This document shows, one piece after another, positions 48,653 to 57,307 of a stretch of DNA of 64,000 nt. A program made the position numbers and the translations under genes. The stretch is from Campylobacter ureolyticus ACS-301-V-Sch3b (GTDB lineage Bacteria; Campylobacterota; Campylobacteria; Campylobacterales; Campylobacteraceae), in NCBI RefSeq assembly GCF_000413435.1, contig NZ_KE340326.1:675216-739215 (forward strand), read 5' to 3'. How positions within the stretch are numbered: position 1 is the first letter of the stretch; each line of letters opens with the position of its first letter. The notes beneath the pieces were generated by a model. It worked only from the letters and a program-made list of their open reading frames with translations. It was not told the DNA's origin and did not search any database.

Positions 48653-49929
48653 AACCAAATATTATAGAACTCGTAGTAAAAGAAAATAGATGCATAGGTT
48701 GTGGAGCTTGTGTTTCGATATGTCCTGTAAATGTTTTATCTATGGATTTCAATAGTAGTGGTTTATATGAACCAAAAGAAATTTCAGGATGTTTAAAAAA
48801 GTGTTCGTTGTGTTTAAAAGTGTGTCCTTTTTACGAAAAAGAACAGTATGAGGACATTTTATCAAAAGAGTTATTTTATGAATCAGAATATAAGCAACAC
48901 ATTGGATATTTTATAAACACATACGAGTTTTCAAAATTAAATTTAAAAGAAAAACTCTGCTCGGCAAGTGGTGGAGCGGGAAATTATTTGCTTAAAAAAC
49001 TTTTAGAGCTTGATTTAGTTGATGAAATTTTAACAGTTAAGCCAAATGATGATCCAAATAAACTATTTAAATTTAATGTTTTTAAGAATGAAGATGAGAT
49101 AGATGAAAGTAGAGGTTCAGTTTATTACCCAGTCTCTATGGATGAGGTTTTAGAATACGTTTTAAAAAACGATAAAAGATACGCAATAACAGCACTTCCA
49201 TGTTTTGCAAAAGCCATAAGACTTTTTCAAAAAAACAATCATAAAGCTAAAAATAGAATAAAATTTATAGTAGGCTTGGTTTGCGGTCAAATGAAGAGTA
49301 AAGATTTTGCACAGCAAATTGCAGATGAGACTTTTAAAAATAAAACTTTGATTAAAAGTGTAAATTTTAGAAAAAAGATTCCACATAAAACAGCGTATGG
49401 GTTTGCTTTTGAGTTTGAAGATATAAATGGCGATTTAGCGATTGATTATAGGGATAAATCAGCTTTTAAGTATTGGACAAGTAGGGCTTTTACGCCACTT
49501 GCTTGTAATAACTGCATAGATGTTTTTGCAAAATGTGCGGATGTAACTTTAATGGATGCTTGGCTTGATGAAAAGATAAAAGATTATTCAGGACACTCTT
49601 TGCTAATTGTGAGAAATAAAATTTTTGATGAAATTTTAAAAAATGTTGATAAAAATGATGTTTTTTATAAAAAAATAGATCCAAATTTAGTGGTAAAATC
49701 ACAAAACGGTGCTATAAATGAAAAAAATAGCTTTTATTTTTATGATAAACAAAATATTTTAAATAAAAAAATAGTAAGAATAAAAAAAGATATTCAAAAA
49801 CAAAGTTTAAAAGATAAAAAAATGGATGAAATAAAGCTTAAAAAATTAAAAAAACAGATAAAATTAAAAGCAAGAAAAGATACCATTATTTATCTTTTTA
49901 AAAAGCATATTTTAAGGAAAACAGTTTGA
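48649..49929 (+). CDS. FrhB-like iron-sulfur protein of a polysaccharide locus
   Basis: 426 residues. N-terminal ferredoxin-type [4Fe-4S] pair: CIGCGACVSICPVNV (about 15-29) and CLKKCSLCLKVCPFYE (about 43-58), then an FrhB/FdhB (F420-hydrogenase beta subunit) C-terminal domain with SASGGAGNYLLKKL and ALPCFAKAIRLF. The tail (about 380-426) is very Lys-rich. In many capsule and O-antigen clusters such proteins sit beside polysaccharide pyruvyl transferases, as here (overlap with the next gene by 4 nt). A redox or cofactor-related role in glycan modification is inferred; the reaction is not known to me. Confidence 0.85.
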   Translation: MKPNIIELVVKENRCIGCGACVSICPVNVLSMDFNSSGLYEPKEISGCLKKCSLCLKVCPFYEKEQYEDILSKELFYESEYKQHIGYFINTYEFSKLNLKEKLCSASGGAGNYLLKKLLELDLVDEILTVKPNDDPNKLFKFNVFKNEDEIDESRGSVYYPVSMDEVLEYVLKNDKRYAITALPCFAKAIRLFQKNNHKAKNRIKFIVGLVCGQMKSKDFAQQIADETFKNKTLIKSVNFRKKIPHKTAYGFAFEFEDINGDLAIDYRDKSAFKYWTSRAFTPLACNNCIDVFAKCADVTLMDAWLDEKIKDYSGHSLLIVRNKIFDEILKNVDKNDVFYKKIDPNLVVKSQNGAINEKNSFYFYDKQNILNKKIVRIKKDIQKQSLKDKKMDEIKLKKLKKQIKLKARKDTIIYLFKKHILRKTV

Positions 49930-51005
49930 AAATAGCAGTTTTTACACTTCCGCTTTTAAATAATTACGGTGGAATTTTGCAAGCTTTTGCTTTAGTGAAA
50001 TTTTTAAATGAGTGTGGATTTAGTGCGAAGTTATTAAATTTAGAGCCAAATGAGAGCAGATTTAGTCTTAATTATTTAAAATTTTTAATAGCAAAAATTA
50101 TATATTATAAAAAATATAAAAATGTGGTTTTTAAAAAGAAACAATATAAAAAATTTGAAAGGTTTATTTTAGAAAACATACCTTTAACATCAAAAATAAA
50201 TAGCGCTAAGCAATTAAATAAAGTCTTTAAAAGATATAAATTTGATGCTTGTATAGTAGGAAGCGATCAGGTTTTTAGACCAGAATATTTTTGGCTTTAT
50301 AAAGATAGTTTTTCATTGGGGTTTTTAAATGACAATGTTATAAAGCTTTCATACGCTGCTTCTTTTGGAGGAGCAAAATATAGTGGCTATAAAGAGGAAT
50401 TTCATGCAAAGAATTTTAAAAAATTTAGAGCCATTTCTGTTAGAGAAAAAAGTGGCATAAAGGTATGTAAAGAAACTTTTGGAGTTGATGCAACTTGGGT
50501 TTTAGATCCAACTATGATGCTTGAAATAGATGAGTACAAAAAACTTTTTAAATATATAAAAACATCAAATTCAAAAGGTAAGGTTTTTGCCTATGTATTA
50601 GACAAAAGTTTAGAAAAACAAACACTTATCACTGATTTTGCAAAAGATAAGAACTTAGAAATTTATGAGATAAATGATGGAAATTTATCCAGTGATATTA
50701 TATCTATTAAAGAGTGGCTAAAAAGCATTTATGAAGCAGATACCGTAATAACAGATTCTTTTCATGGATGTGTTTTTTCGATTTTGTTTAATAAACCATT
50801 TTATACTTTCATAAATAAAGAAAGAGGGGCTGATAGATTTTATTCTTTATTTGAAATGTTTGATTTATTTGATAGAATTATAGATTATAATAATTTTAGT
50901 CAAAAAAATATAAATTATAAAAAAGTTAATGAAATTATTAAAGAGCAAAGAGAGCTTTCTAAGAATTTTTTGATATCAAATTTAAAGGTTGATAATGCAA
51001 AATAA
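49926..51005 (+). CDS. polysaccharide pyruvyl transferase family protein
   Basis: 359 residues. Begins AVFTLPLLNNYGGILQAFAL (about 4-23), then CIVGSDQVFRP (about 105-115), SYAASFGG and the C-terminal ADTVITDSFHGCVFSILFNKPF (about 272-293) with its conserved DSFHG. These are the marks of the CsaB/WcaK (PS_pyruv_trans) family, which adds ketal-linked pyruvate to sugars; some members act as glycosyl transferases instead. It is coupled to the FrhB-like gene upstream and overlaps the GT2 gene downstream. Confidence 0.88.
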   Translation: MKIAVFTLPLLNNYGGILQAFALVKFLNECGFSAKLLNLEPNESRFSLNYLKFLIAKIIYYKKYKNVVFKKKQYKKFERFILENIPLTSKINSAKQLNKVFKRYKFDACIVGSDQVFRPEYFWLYKDSFSLGFLNDNVIKLSYAASFGGAKYSGYKEEFHAKNFKKFRAISVREKSGIKVCKETFGVDATWVLDPTMMLEIDEYKKLFKYIKTSNSKGKVFAYVLDKSLEKQTLITDFAKDKNLEIYEINDGNLSSDIISIKEWLKSIYEADTVITDSFHGCVFSILFNKPFYTFINKERGADRFYSLFEMFDLFDRIIDYNNFSQKNINYKKVNEIIKEQRELSKNFLISNLKVDNAK

Positions 51006-52023
51006 TCCTTTAATTTCTATAGTAGTTCCAGTCTATAATGTAGAAAAATATCTTAAAAAATGCATCCAAAGCATTGTAGATCAAACTTATAAAAATTTAG
51101 AAATTATCTTAGTTGATGATGGCAGTAGTGATAACTCAGGTAAAATTTGTGATGAGTTTGCCCAAAAAGATAACCGTATAAAAGTTATTCATAAAACAAA
51201 TGGCGGTCAAGCAGATGCTAGAAACAAAGCCTTGGATATTATGAATGGAGAGTGGGTGAGTTTTGTTGATAGTGATGATTTTGTAAGTCCTTACTATATA
51301 GAAAATTTGCACTATTTAGTAAACAAATATGATGTAGATATAGCTATAACTTCATTTGTTAGATTTTTTAATGAAAATACCAAATTATCATCAAGTAAAA
51401 TATCAAATCAAGAAGTGTTACTTCATAATCCAGATGAAGCCGTAAAAAATATGCTTTATGGAAAGTACTACTCTGTAAGCCCATGGTCAAAAATATATAA
51501 AAAAGATTTATTTTACAATAACAGATTTACAAAAGGTAAAATTTATGAAGATTTTGAATTGATGCCAATTATCACTAGTCAATCAAAAAAAGTGGCATTT
51601 TGTAATGTGGTAGATTATTTTTATTATTGTAGGCAAAATTCAACAACAAAGTCAGGTTTTTCTAAGAAAAATATGCAAGGATATGAGGCTTTAGATAGTC
51701 TAGATAGATACTTTTGTAATAATTTATCTATAAAAAATGTTTTAAAAGATATTAAAGCTCTATCGCCTTTGACAGATTTACCTAAAATAAAGATTTCTTC
51801 AGATAATGAAAGGATTTTGTTTAATGAAGTAAGTAAAAATATAAATAATAAAAGATTATTTGTTTTACTTTTTAATAAAAATATAAATTTAAAATTAAAG
51901 ATAAAAATTATATTTTTTATCTGTTTTGGTTGTCATGCTTATGCCAAATTTGAAAGAATGCGTTTAAAAAGACGCATCAACAAAATGATCAATAATGAAA
52001 AAAATGGTGCAGTATATGAATAG
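50995..52023 (+). CDS. glycosyltransferase family 2 (first copy)
   Basis: 342 residues from ATG 50995, chosen over an upstream TTG because AAAGG lies 6 nt before. GT-A fold: ISIVVPVYNVEKYLKKCI (about 7-24), VDDGSSDNSGK (about 40-50), FVDSDDF (about 88-94, the DxD). The C-terminal half is Lys/Asn-rich. Its first 100 residues are close to those of the second GT2 at 56.3 kb, even at the DNA level, while the C-terminal halves differ, so acceptors probably differ. Adds one sugar to the lipid-linked oligosaccharide by inference. Confidence 0.9.
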   Translation: MQNNPLISIVVPVYNVEKYLKKCIQSIVDQTYKNLEIILVDDGSSDNSGKICDEFAQKDNRIKVIHKTNGGQADARNKALDIMNGEWVSFVDSDDFVSPYYIENLHYLVNKYDVDIAITSFVRFFNENTKLSSSKISNQEVLLHNPDEAVKNMLYGKYYSVSPWSKIYKKDLFYNNRFTKGKIYEDFELMPIITSQSKKVAFCNVVDYFYYCRQNSTTKSGFSKKNMQGYEALDSLDRYFCNNLSIKNVLKDIKALSPLTDLPKIKISSDNERILFNEVSKNINNKRLFVLLFNKNINLKLKIKIIFFICFGCHAYAKFERMRLKRRINKMINNEKNGAVYE

Positions 52024-52897
52024 TGTTAAAATAGAGCAAAAATTCAAAGAGATTTTTACAGATTGCAAAGTTAATAAAATTATTTTTATCGGAGGAATGA
52101 CCAATAAAAACTATCTTGTTGTTTGCGACAATGATAAATTTGTTTTTAGAATTCCTGGAAAAAATGCAAATAGCATAATAAATAGAATAAATGAAAAAAA
52201 CAATCAAATTTTAAGTTTTAAGAGTGGGTTTAATGTAGAAACAGTTTATTTTAATGACAAATCAGGAATAAAAATAACTAAATTTTTAGAAGAGGCAAAA
52301 ACTTTAAGTCCACAAACCGCAAGAGAGTATATAAAAGAAATTGGTAAAGATATTAAAAACATCCATAGCTCAAACATGCTATTTACAAATCATTTTGATG
52401 CATTTAAAGAGATGGATAAATATCTATCTTTGCTTTCTAGTGAGTATAAAAATCATAAATTTTTAAAAGATGGACTTATTTTATTTGAAAAGTTAAAAAA
52501 CAAATTAATTGAAATAAATATGGATTTATACAATAAAAGCTTTATTTATACTCCAACTCATGGGGATATAGTGCCTGAAAATATTTTAGCTATAAAAAAT
52601 CCTGATAATAGTATAAAAAAACTCTATTTTATAGACTGGGAATACTCAGGTTTAAATGATCCTATTTGGGATGTTGCTTTTATATCAGTTGAGAGCAATT
52701 TTAACAAACAAGAAGATGAAAAGCTTATAAAAAGCTATGGTTTAAAAAATGATGAAGTTATCAAGATTGATATTTTTAAAAGCATTCAAGATATTTTATG
52801 GTCTGTATGGGGACTTGCAAAAATGAGCGCGGGAGAAGATTTGACATCATATGTTGATAATAGGTTTAAACAAGCCTTTGATAGGAAAATATTTTGA
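52016..52897 (+). CDS. licA: choline kinase, LicA type
   Basis: 293 residues from ATG 52016 (GGTG six nt before); an in-frame ATG at 51995 adds seven residues. Phosphorylates choline to phosphocholine. Kinase fold with GGMTNKNYLVV (about 26-36), the Brenner-type catalytic motif THGDIVPENIL (about 182-192, Asp and Asn) and FIDWEYSGLNDPIWDVA (about 203-220, metal Asp). Order licA-licB-licC-licD follows H. influenzae lic1. No CAAT-type tetranucleotide repeat is present, so unlike H. influenzae it is not phase-variable by that means. Confidence 0.92.
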   Translation: MNSVKIEQKFKEIFTDCKVNKIIFIGGMTNKNYLVVCDNDKFVFRIPGKNANSIINRINEKNNQILSFKSGFNVETVYFNDKSGIKITKFLEEAKTLSPQTAREYIKEIGKDIKNIHSSNMLFTNHFDAFKEMDKYLSLLSSEYKNHKFLKDGLILFEKLKNKLIEINMDLYNKSFIYTPTHGDIVPENILAIKNPDNSIKKLYFIDWEYSGLNDPIWDVAFISVESNFNKQEDEKLIKSYGLKNDEVIKIDIFKSIQDILWSVWGLAKMSAGEDLTSYVDNRFKQAFDRKIF

Positions 52898-53766
52898 GTG
52901 GATTTTTATTAGGTCTTTTTAGTGGTATATTTTGGAGTATAGATACAGTATTATTATCTTATTCAACTTTACTTATCTTACTTACAGCTTTTATACATGA
53001 TGGTTTTGGATTTTTATTATTATCCATAAAATCATCTTTTTCAAAAACTTCAAATTTTAAAAACATAGTTAAAAGTGATAGTTTTAAAATAGTAATTTTT
53101 GCTGGTCTTATTGGCGGACCTATTGGAATGGGTTCATATATCATTGCTATATCTTTGATAGGACCAGCTTTAGCTACTTGCATTAGTATAACTTATCCAG
53201 TAATTGCAGCACTATTAGCAAGGTTTTTATTAAAAGAAAAGTTAAATTTAATAGGCAAGATAGGTCTTTTTATAGCTATTGTTTCTACAATTTTACTTTA
53301 TTCTTTAAATATTAAATTTAATATTAGTATATTAGGATTTGTTTTTGCACTTATAACAGCTCTTTCTTGGGGAAGTGAATGTGTTATTATAAAAAAAGCT
53401 TTTATTAAAGATAGCTCACTTAGTGAATTTTCTGCACTTTGTATAAGGCAAGGTATTAGTTTTACTACATATTGTTTTATAGCCTTTATCTATTTTTTAT
53501 ATACAGATTTTAACACTAGCTTTCAAGCCAAAGATTTTAATATAGTTTTTTTAGCTTCTATTTTTGGAACTATCTCATACTTGTTTTATTATGCCGCAAT
53601 AAAAAAAATAGGTGTGCTTAAAGCTATGGGATTAAATATATCATACTCTGCTTGGACTGTTTTAATAATGTTTTTTATAAGTGGACAATTTATGCTAACA
53701 ACTTTTATACTTGCTTTATTTATAATAACAGGAAGTATGCTTACAAATATAAATAATAAAGGATAG
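52894..53766 (+). CDS. licB: choline permease, LicB type (DMT superfamily)
   Basis: 290 residues, 10 hydrophobic segments of the EamA/DMT kind. Starts GTG/TTG-like at the licA stop (overlap 4 nt): FLLGLFSGIFWSIDTVLLSY, AGLIGGPIGMGSYIIAISLIG and a second repeat with SWGSECVIIKKAF. In Haemophilus and Streptococcus, LicB takes up choline for phosphocholine decoration. Its identity rests on both the family and position between licA and licC. Confidence 0.87.
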   Translation: MSGFLLGLFSGIFWSIDTVLLSYSTLLILLTAFIHDGFGFLLLSIKSSFSKTSNFKNIVKSDSFKIVIFAGLIGGPIGMGSYIIAISLIGPALATCISITYPVIAALLARFLLKEKLNLIGKIGLFIAIVSTILLYSLNIKFNISILGFVFALITALSWGSECVIIKKAFIKDSSLSEFSALCIRQGISFTTYCFIAFIYFLYTDFNTSFQAKDFNIVFLASIFGTISYLFYYAAIKKIGVLKAMGLNISYSAWTVLIMFFISGQFMLTTFILALFIITGSMLTNINNKG

Positions 53767-53769
53767 CTA

Positions 53770-54477
53770 GTGAGTAATGCAATAATAATGGCAGCTGGTC
53801 TTGGATCAAGATTAAAAGAGTATACAAAAACTACACATAAATCTCTTTTTTTAGTTGATAATGTACCAAATTTAGAAAGAACTATAAGATATTTAAATGA
53901 AATAGGCATAGATGAAATACATATAGTTATAGGTTATTTAAGTGAGCAATTTTTATATTTAAAAGATAAGTATAAAAATATAAATTTAATCTTTAATTCA
54001 GATTTTGCAACTAAAAATAATGCTTATTCTTTTAAATTGGCAATAGATTATTTTTCAGATAGTTTTATTATAGATGCTGATGTTGTATTGTTAAAAAATA
54101 TATTTAGTTTAGAAACCAGATCTACATACTACACAACATTAAGAAGAAAAACACAAAAAGCTGAATGGATTGTTTGCGCAGATGAAAAAGATAGAGTTTT
54201 TGATATAAAAATATGCACAGATGAAAAGCCAAGCTTACTTGGGATTAGCTATTTTACAAAAGAAGATGCAAAGATAATAAAAGATGAGATATATAATTTA
54301 GATGATGATTATTTTTTAGATTCTAAGCTATATTATGATAATGTTATTGCTAAATTAATAGATAAAATATCTATATACTCTAAGTTTATAGATCCAAATT
54401 ATGTATGCGAATTAGATGATATAAAAGATATAGATGAATTAAAGGAAAAGCTAAATGGAAAATTTAGTAGAAATTAG
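53770..54477 (+). CDS. licC: CTP:phosphocholine cytidylyltransferase, LicC type
   Basis: 235 residues from GTG 53770. Nucleotidyltransferase fold: IIMAAGLGSRLKEYTKTTHKSL (about 5-26, split by the basic loop), VIGYLSEQF, then FNSDFATKNNAYSF and the metal site IIDADVVLL (about 97-105). Makes CDP-choline for LicD. Typical LicC length. Three nt after licB and overlapping licD by 23 nt, so all are co-translated. Confidence 0.9.
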   Translation: MSNAIIMAAGLGSRLKEYTKTTHKSLFLVDNVPNLERTIRYLNEIGIDEIHIVIGYLSEQFLYLKDKYKNINLIFNSDFATKNNAYSFKLAIDYFSDSFIIDADVVLLKNIFSLETRSTYYTTLRRKTQKAEWIVCADEKDRVFDIKICTDEKPSLLGISYFTKEDAKIIKDEIYNLDDDYFLDSKLYYDNVIAKLIDKISIYSKFIDPNYVCELDDIKDIDELKEKLNGKFSRN

Positions 54478-55276
54478 CCTTGATGAGGCAAAAGAAAAAA
54501 TGCTTGAAATGATGTGCTATATAGATAAAGTTTGTAGAGAAAACAATATAAAGTATTCTTTAGCTTATGGCACATTAATAGGAGCTATTAGGCATAAAGG
54601 ATTTATTCCATGGGATGATGACATGGATATAATGCTAACAAGAGACAATTACGACAAGCTCATAGAAATCATTAAAAAAGATGATAAGTATGATTTATTG
54701 GATTTTGATAGTGGCTTTATCTTAAATTTTTCCAAAATTTGCTATAAGAATACTTTGGCTATAGAAAAAGACAAATATCGCTTAAAGTGCAATTTGTTTG
54801 GTGTGTTTGTTGATATTTTTCCCATTGATAATTTGCCAGAAAAAGAGCCAAAAAGACATTTAAGAAAAATATCTTTAATACAACATTTGCTTATATATAG
54901 AAATTTTAATATGATTTTATCACCAGGAAGCTTTTTGAAAAAAATAGCTAAATTTTCTTTGTTTTTTCCGTTATTTTGCATTTCAAGAGTGTTTTTTACA
55001 AAAAAATATCTAATAAGAATTTTAAAAGAAACAATATTAAAATATAAAAATATAACTACAAAAAAATGTGGTATTTTCTCAGATGGGCTAAAGGAGATTT
55101 ATGATAAGAATGATTTTAAAAACTATATTGATGTGAGCTTTGAAAATTTTAAACTAATGGCTGTTCAAAACTATGATACTATTTTAAGAATTTATTATGG
55201 TGATTATATGAAATTGCCACCAGAAGAAAAAAGGATTAACACGCATACTTATAAATACTATGAAAGCAGGGTATAA
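54455..55276 (+). CDS. licD: phosphocholine transferase, LicD family
   Basis: 273 residues. LicD signature in the first 80: YSLAYGTLIGAIRHKG (about 36-51) and FIPWDDDMDIMLTRDNYDKL (about 52-71), with the acidic cluster that binds metal and nucleotide. Transfers phosphocholine from CDP-choline to a sugar hydroxyl of a membrane glycan on the cytosolic side. In H. influenzae the acceptor is lipooligosaccharide; here the nearest assembly line is the Pgl N-glycan, so that is my inferred acceptor. A segment with hydrophobic residues (about 150-190) may dock at the membrane. Confidence 0.92.
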   Translation: MENLVEISLDEAKEKMLEMMCYIDKVCRENNIKYSLAYGTLIGAIRHKGFIPWDDDMDIMLTRDNYDKLIEIIKKDDKYDLLDFDSGFILNFSKICYKNTLAIEKDKYRLKCNLFGVFVDIFPIDNLPEKEPKRHLRKISLIQHLLIYRNFNMILSPGSFLKKIAKFSLFFPLFCISRVFFTKKYLIRILKETILKYKNITTKKCGIFSDGLKEIYDKNDFKNYIDVSFENFKLMAVQNYDTILRIYYGDYMKLPPEEKRINTHTYKYYESRV

Positions 55277-55277
55277 A

Positions 55278-56345
55278 ATGGAAAAAACTACAATAATATT
55301 TTTCATAGGTCTTATGAATGGTGGAGGAGTGGAGAAGATAATATTAAGCTATTGTGAAAACCTAGATAAAAATAAGTTTAATTTTATATTTGTAACCAGT
55401 AAAAGCTCTATGCAAATACCATACGATAAGATTAAATATTTAAATGCAAAGCTAGTATTAACACCTGATTATTATAAAGATAAATTATCTTATATAAAAA
55501 CTGTTTTTAAAATTTTAAAAGAAAATAAAAATGGCATTTTTCATTGTAATTATTTATCCCCACTTCCATATTTTATAGCCAAACTTGTTGGTATAAAAAC
55601 CATAATAGCTCATTCTCATGCCTATCAGACTAAAGTAGATTTTAAGCATAGAATAAGAAGGTTTTTAGTTTGTAGTTTTGCTAACACATACTTTGCATGT
55701 GGTAAAAATACTGGAAAATATGTTTTTAAAAATAGAAAATTTACAATAATTCATAACGCCATAAATTTAAATGATTTTGTTTTTGATGAGAATTTCAAAA
55801 AGCATTTTTTTGAAAAAAACAATCTTTTTAATAAAAAAATTATAGGACATATTGGTAGATTTTCAAAAGAGAAAAATCATAAATTTATAATCGATGTATT
55901 TAAAAAGGTTTTAGAAAAAGATCATAACTTTTATCTTTTGTTAGCAGGAGATGGCGAGCTTTTTGACGAGATTAAAAACTATTCTAATGATGTTGGTGTT
56001 TGTGATAATATTATTTTTCTAGGAAACATTGATAATGTAAATAAAATTTATAGTTTATTTGACATTTTTATTTTGCCAAGCCTATTTGAAGGTTTTCCTA
56101 TAGTATTAGTAGAGGCTCAAGCTAATGGATTAAAATGCTTAGTTTCGGACAGGGTTTCAAAAGAGATCAAATTTATAGATAATTGTAGTTTTTTAACTAT
56201 TGAAAATATTGATTTATGGGTAAATGAAATTTTAAATTCCAACTTTCTTAGAGAAAAAAATAGTTTAAAAATTTTAGCAGAAAAAGGATTTGATATAAAA
56301 ACAGAAGCCAAAAAATTAGAAAAAATTTATGAAAGTTTTAAATGA
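55278..56345 (+). CDS. glycosyltransferase family 4
   Basis: 355 residues from ATG 55278; frame open from 55260 but AGGG lies properly before 55278. GT-B fold: GLMNGGGVEKIILSYCENL (about 11-29) in the acceptor half, IGHIGRFSKEKNHKFIIDVF (about 192-211) and the nucleotide-sugar site PSLFEGFPIVLVEAQANGL (about 268-286). Retaining sugar transferase. It could play the part of PglH or PglJ, which I do not otherwise find, but its sequence looks more like capsule-type GT4s. It lies between licD and the second GT2. Confidence 0.88.
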   Translation: MEKTTIIFFIGLMNGGGVEKIILSYCENLDKNKFNFIFVTSKSSMQIPYDKIKYLNAKLVLTPDYYKDKLSYIKTVFKILKENKNGIFHCNYLSPLPYFIAKLVGIKTIIAHSHAYQTKVDFKHRIRRFLVCSFANTYFACGKNTGKYVFKNRKFTIIHNAINLNDFVFDENFKKHFFEKNNLFNKKIIGHIGRFSKEKNHKFIIDVFKKVLEKDHNFYLLLAGDGELFDEIKNYSNDVGVCDNIIFLGNIDNVNKIYSLFDIFILPSLFEGFPIVLVEAQANGLKCLVSDRVSKEIKFIDNCSFLTIENIDLWVNEILNSNFLREKNSLKILAEKGFDIKTEAKKLEKIYESFK

Positions 56346-57307
56346 TTTGCTTAATCTCAGTTATAGTTCCAGTTTATAATGTAGAAAAATATCTTAAAAA
56401 AAGTATTCAAAGTATTATAAAGCAAACTTATGAAAATTTAGAAATTATCTTAGTTGATGATGGAAGTAGTGATAACTCAGGTAAAATTTGTGATGAATTT
56501 GCCCAAAAAGATAACCGTATAAAAGTTATTCATAAAACAAATGGCGGACTTAGTGATGCAAGAAATGCAGGACTTGATGTAATGAGTGGGGAATGGGTAA
56601 GTTTTGTTGATAGTGATGATTTTGTAAGTCCTTACTATATAGAGAATTTATTAAATTTGTCTTTAAGAACCAACTCTGATATATCAATTACAAGCTTTAA
56701 ATATGTTTTTGGAAATAACGAGGATGAAATTTCGGCAAAAATAGATGAAAATGACAGTGTTTTAACTCATGAAAAAGATGAGTTTTTATCACAAATTTTT
56801 TATAGTAAGCTTTATGATATTGGCGCAACTAGAAAACTTTTTAAAAAAGAGCTTTTTAATGGTTTGCGCTTTCCAAAAGGCGAAATTTCAGAAGATTTAG
56901 CAACTATTCCATATATTTTTAAAAATGCAAAGAAAGTAGTATTTTGTGATAAAAAAGATTATTTTTATCTTTTAAGAAGTGATTCTATTTCAAGAACTAA
57001 TGTTTTTAGCCAAAAAAATCTTTTCATGTTTAAGGCTTTAAATGATTTAAAATCTAATTTTATAAATGATAAAAAAACTTTACGTGCTATAAATTTTTAT
57101 GAAAATTTAGTAAATTTAGCAGCAGCAGTTCGATTTGGTGATGATTATAAACCATATAAAAAACCTCTTAAATTTAAAGATTTCATAGAAACTTTATTTA
57201 ATAAAAATGTAAAATTTACTCATAAAATTTACTTTTTGCTTTATTTTTGTTTTGGTTATAAAATTTGTGCTAGAATTTGGAAATTTTACAATAATTTAAG
57301 GAAATAA
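56342..57307 (+). CDS. glycosyltransferase family 2 (second copy)
   Basis: 321 residues. ISVIVPVYNVEKYLKKSI (about 5-22), VDDGSSDNSGK and FVDSDDF are shared with the first GT2; the stretch for SGKICDEFAQKDNRIKVIHK is almost identical at DNA level. It diverges after residue about 105. In C. jejuni a GT2 (PglI) just before pglB adds the glucose branch, so position fits a branching enzyme, though sequence does not prove orthology. Overlaps the GT4 gene by 4 nt and pglB follows immediately. Confidence 0.9.
   Translation: MICLISVIVPVYNVEKYLKKSIQSIIKQTYENLEIILVDDGSSDNSGKICDEFAQKDNRIKVIHKTNGGLSDARNAGLDVMSGEWVSFVDSDDFVSPYYIENLLNLSLRTNSDISITSFKYVFGNNEDEISAKIDENDSVLTHEKDEFLSQIFYSKLYDIGATRKLFKKELFNGLRFPKGEISEDLATIPYIFKNAKKVVFCDKKDYFYLLRSDSISRTNVFSQKNLFMFKALNDLKSNFINDKKTLRAINFYENLVNLAAAVRFGDDYKPYKKPLKFKDFIETLFNKNVKFTHKIYFLLYFCFGYKICARIWKFYNNLRK

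Noticed and set aside
52016..52100. Tetranucleotide repeat (CAAT-type) at the start of licA as in Haemophilus.
   Set aside because: No tandem repeat is present in the first 100 bases or upstream.
55278..56345. Assignment as pglH or pglJ.
   Set aside because: It is a GT4 in a plausible position, but I see no segment specific to PglH or PglJ; left as a generic GT4.
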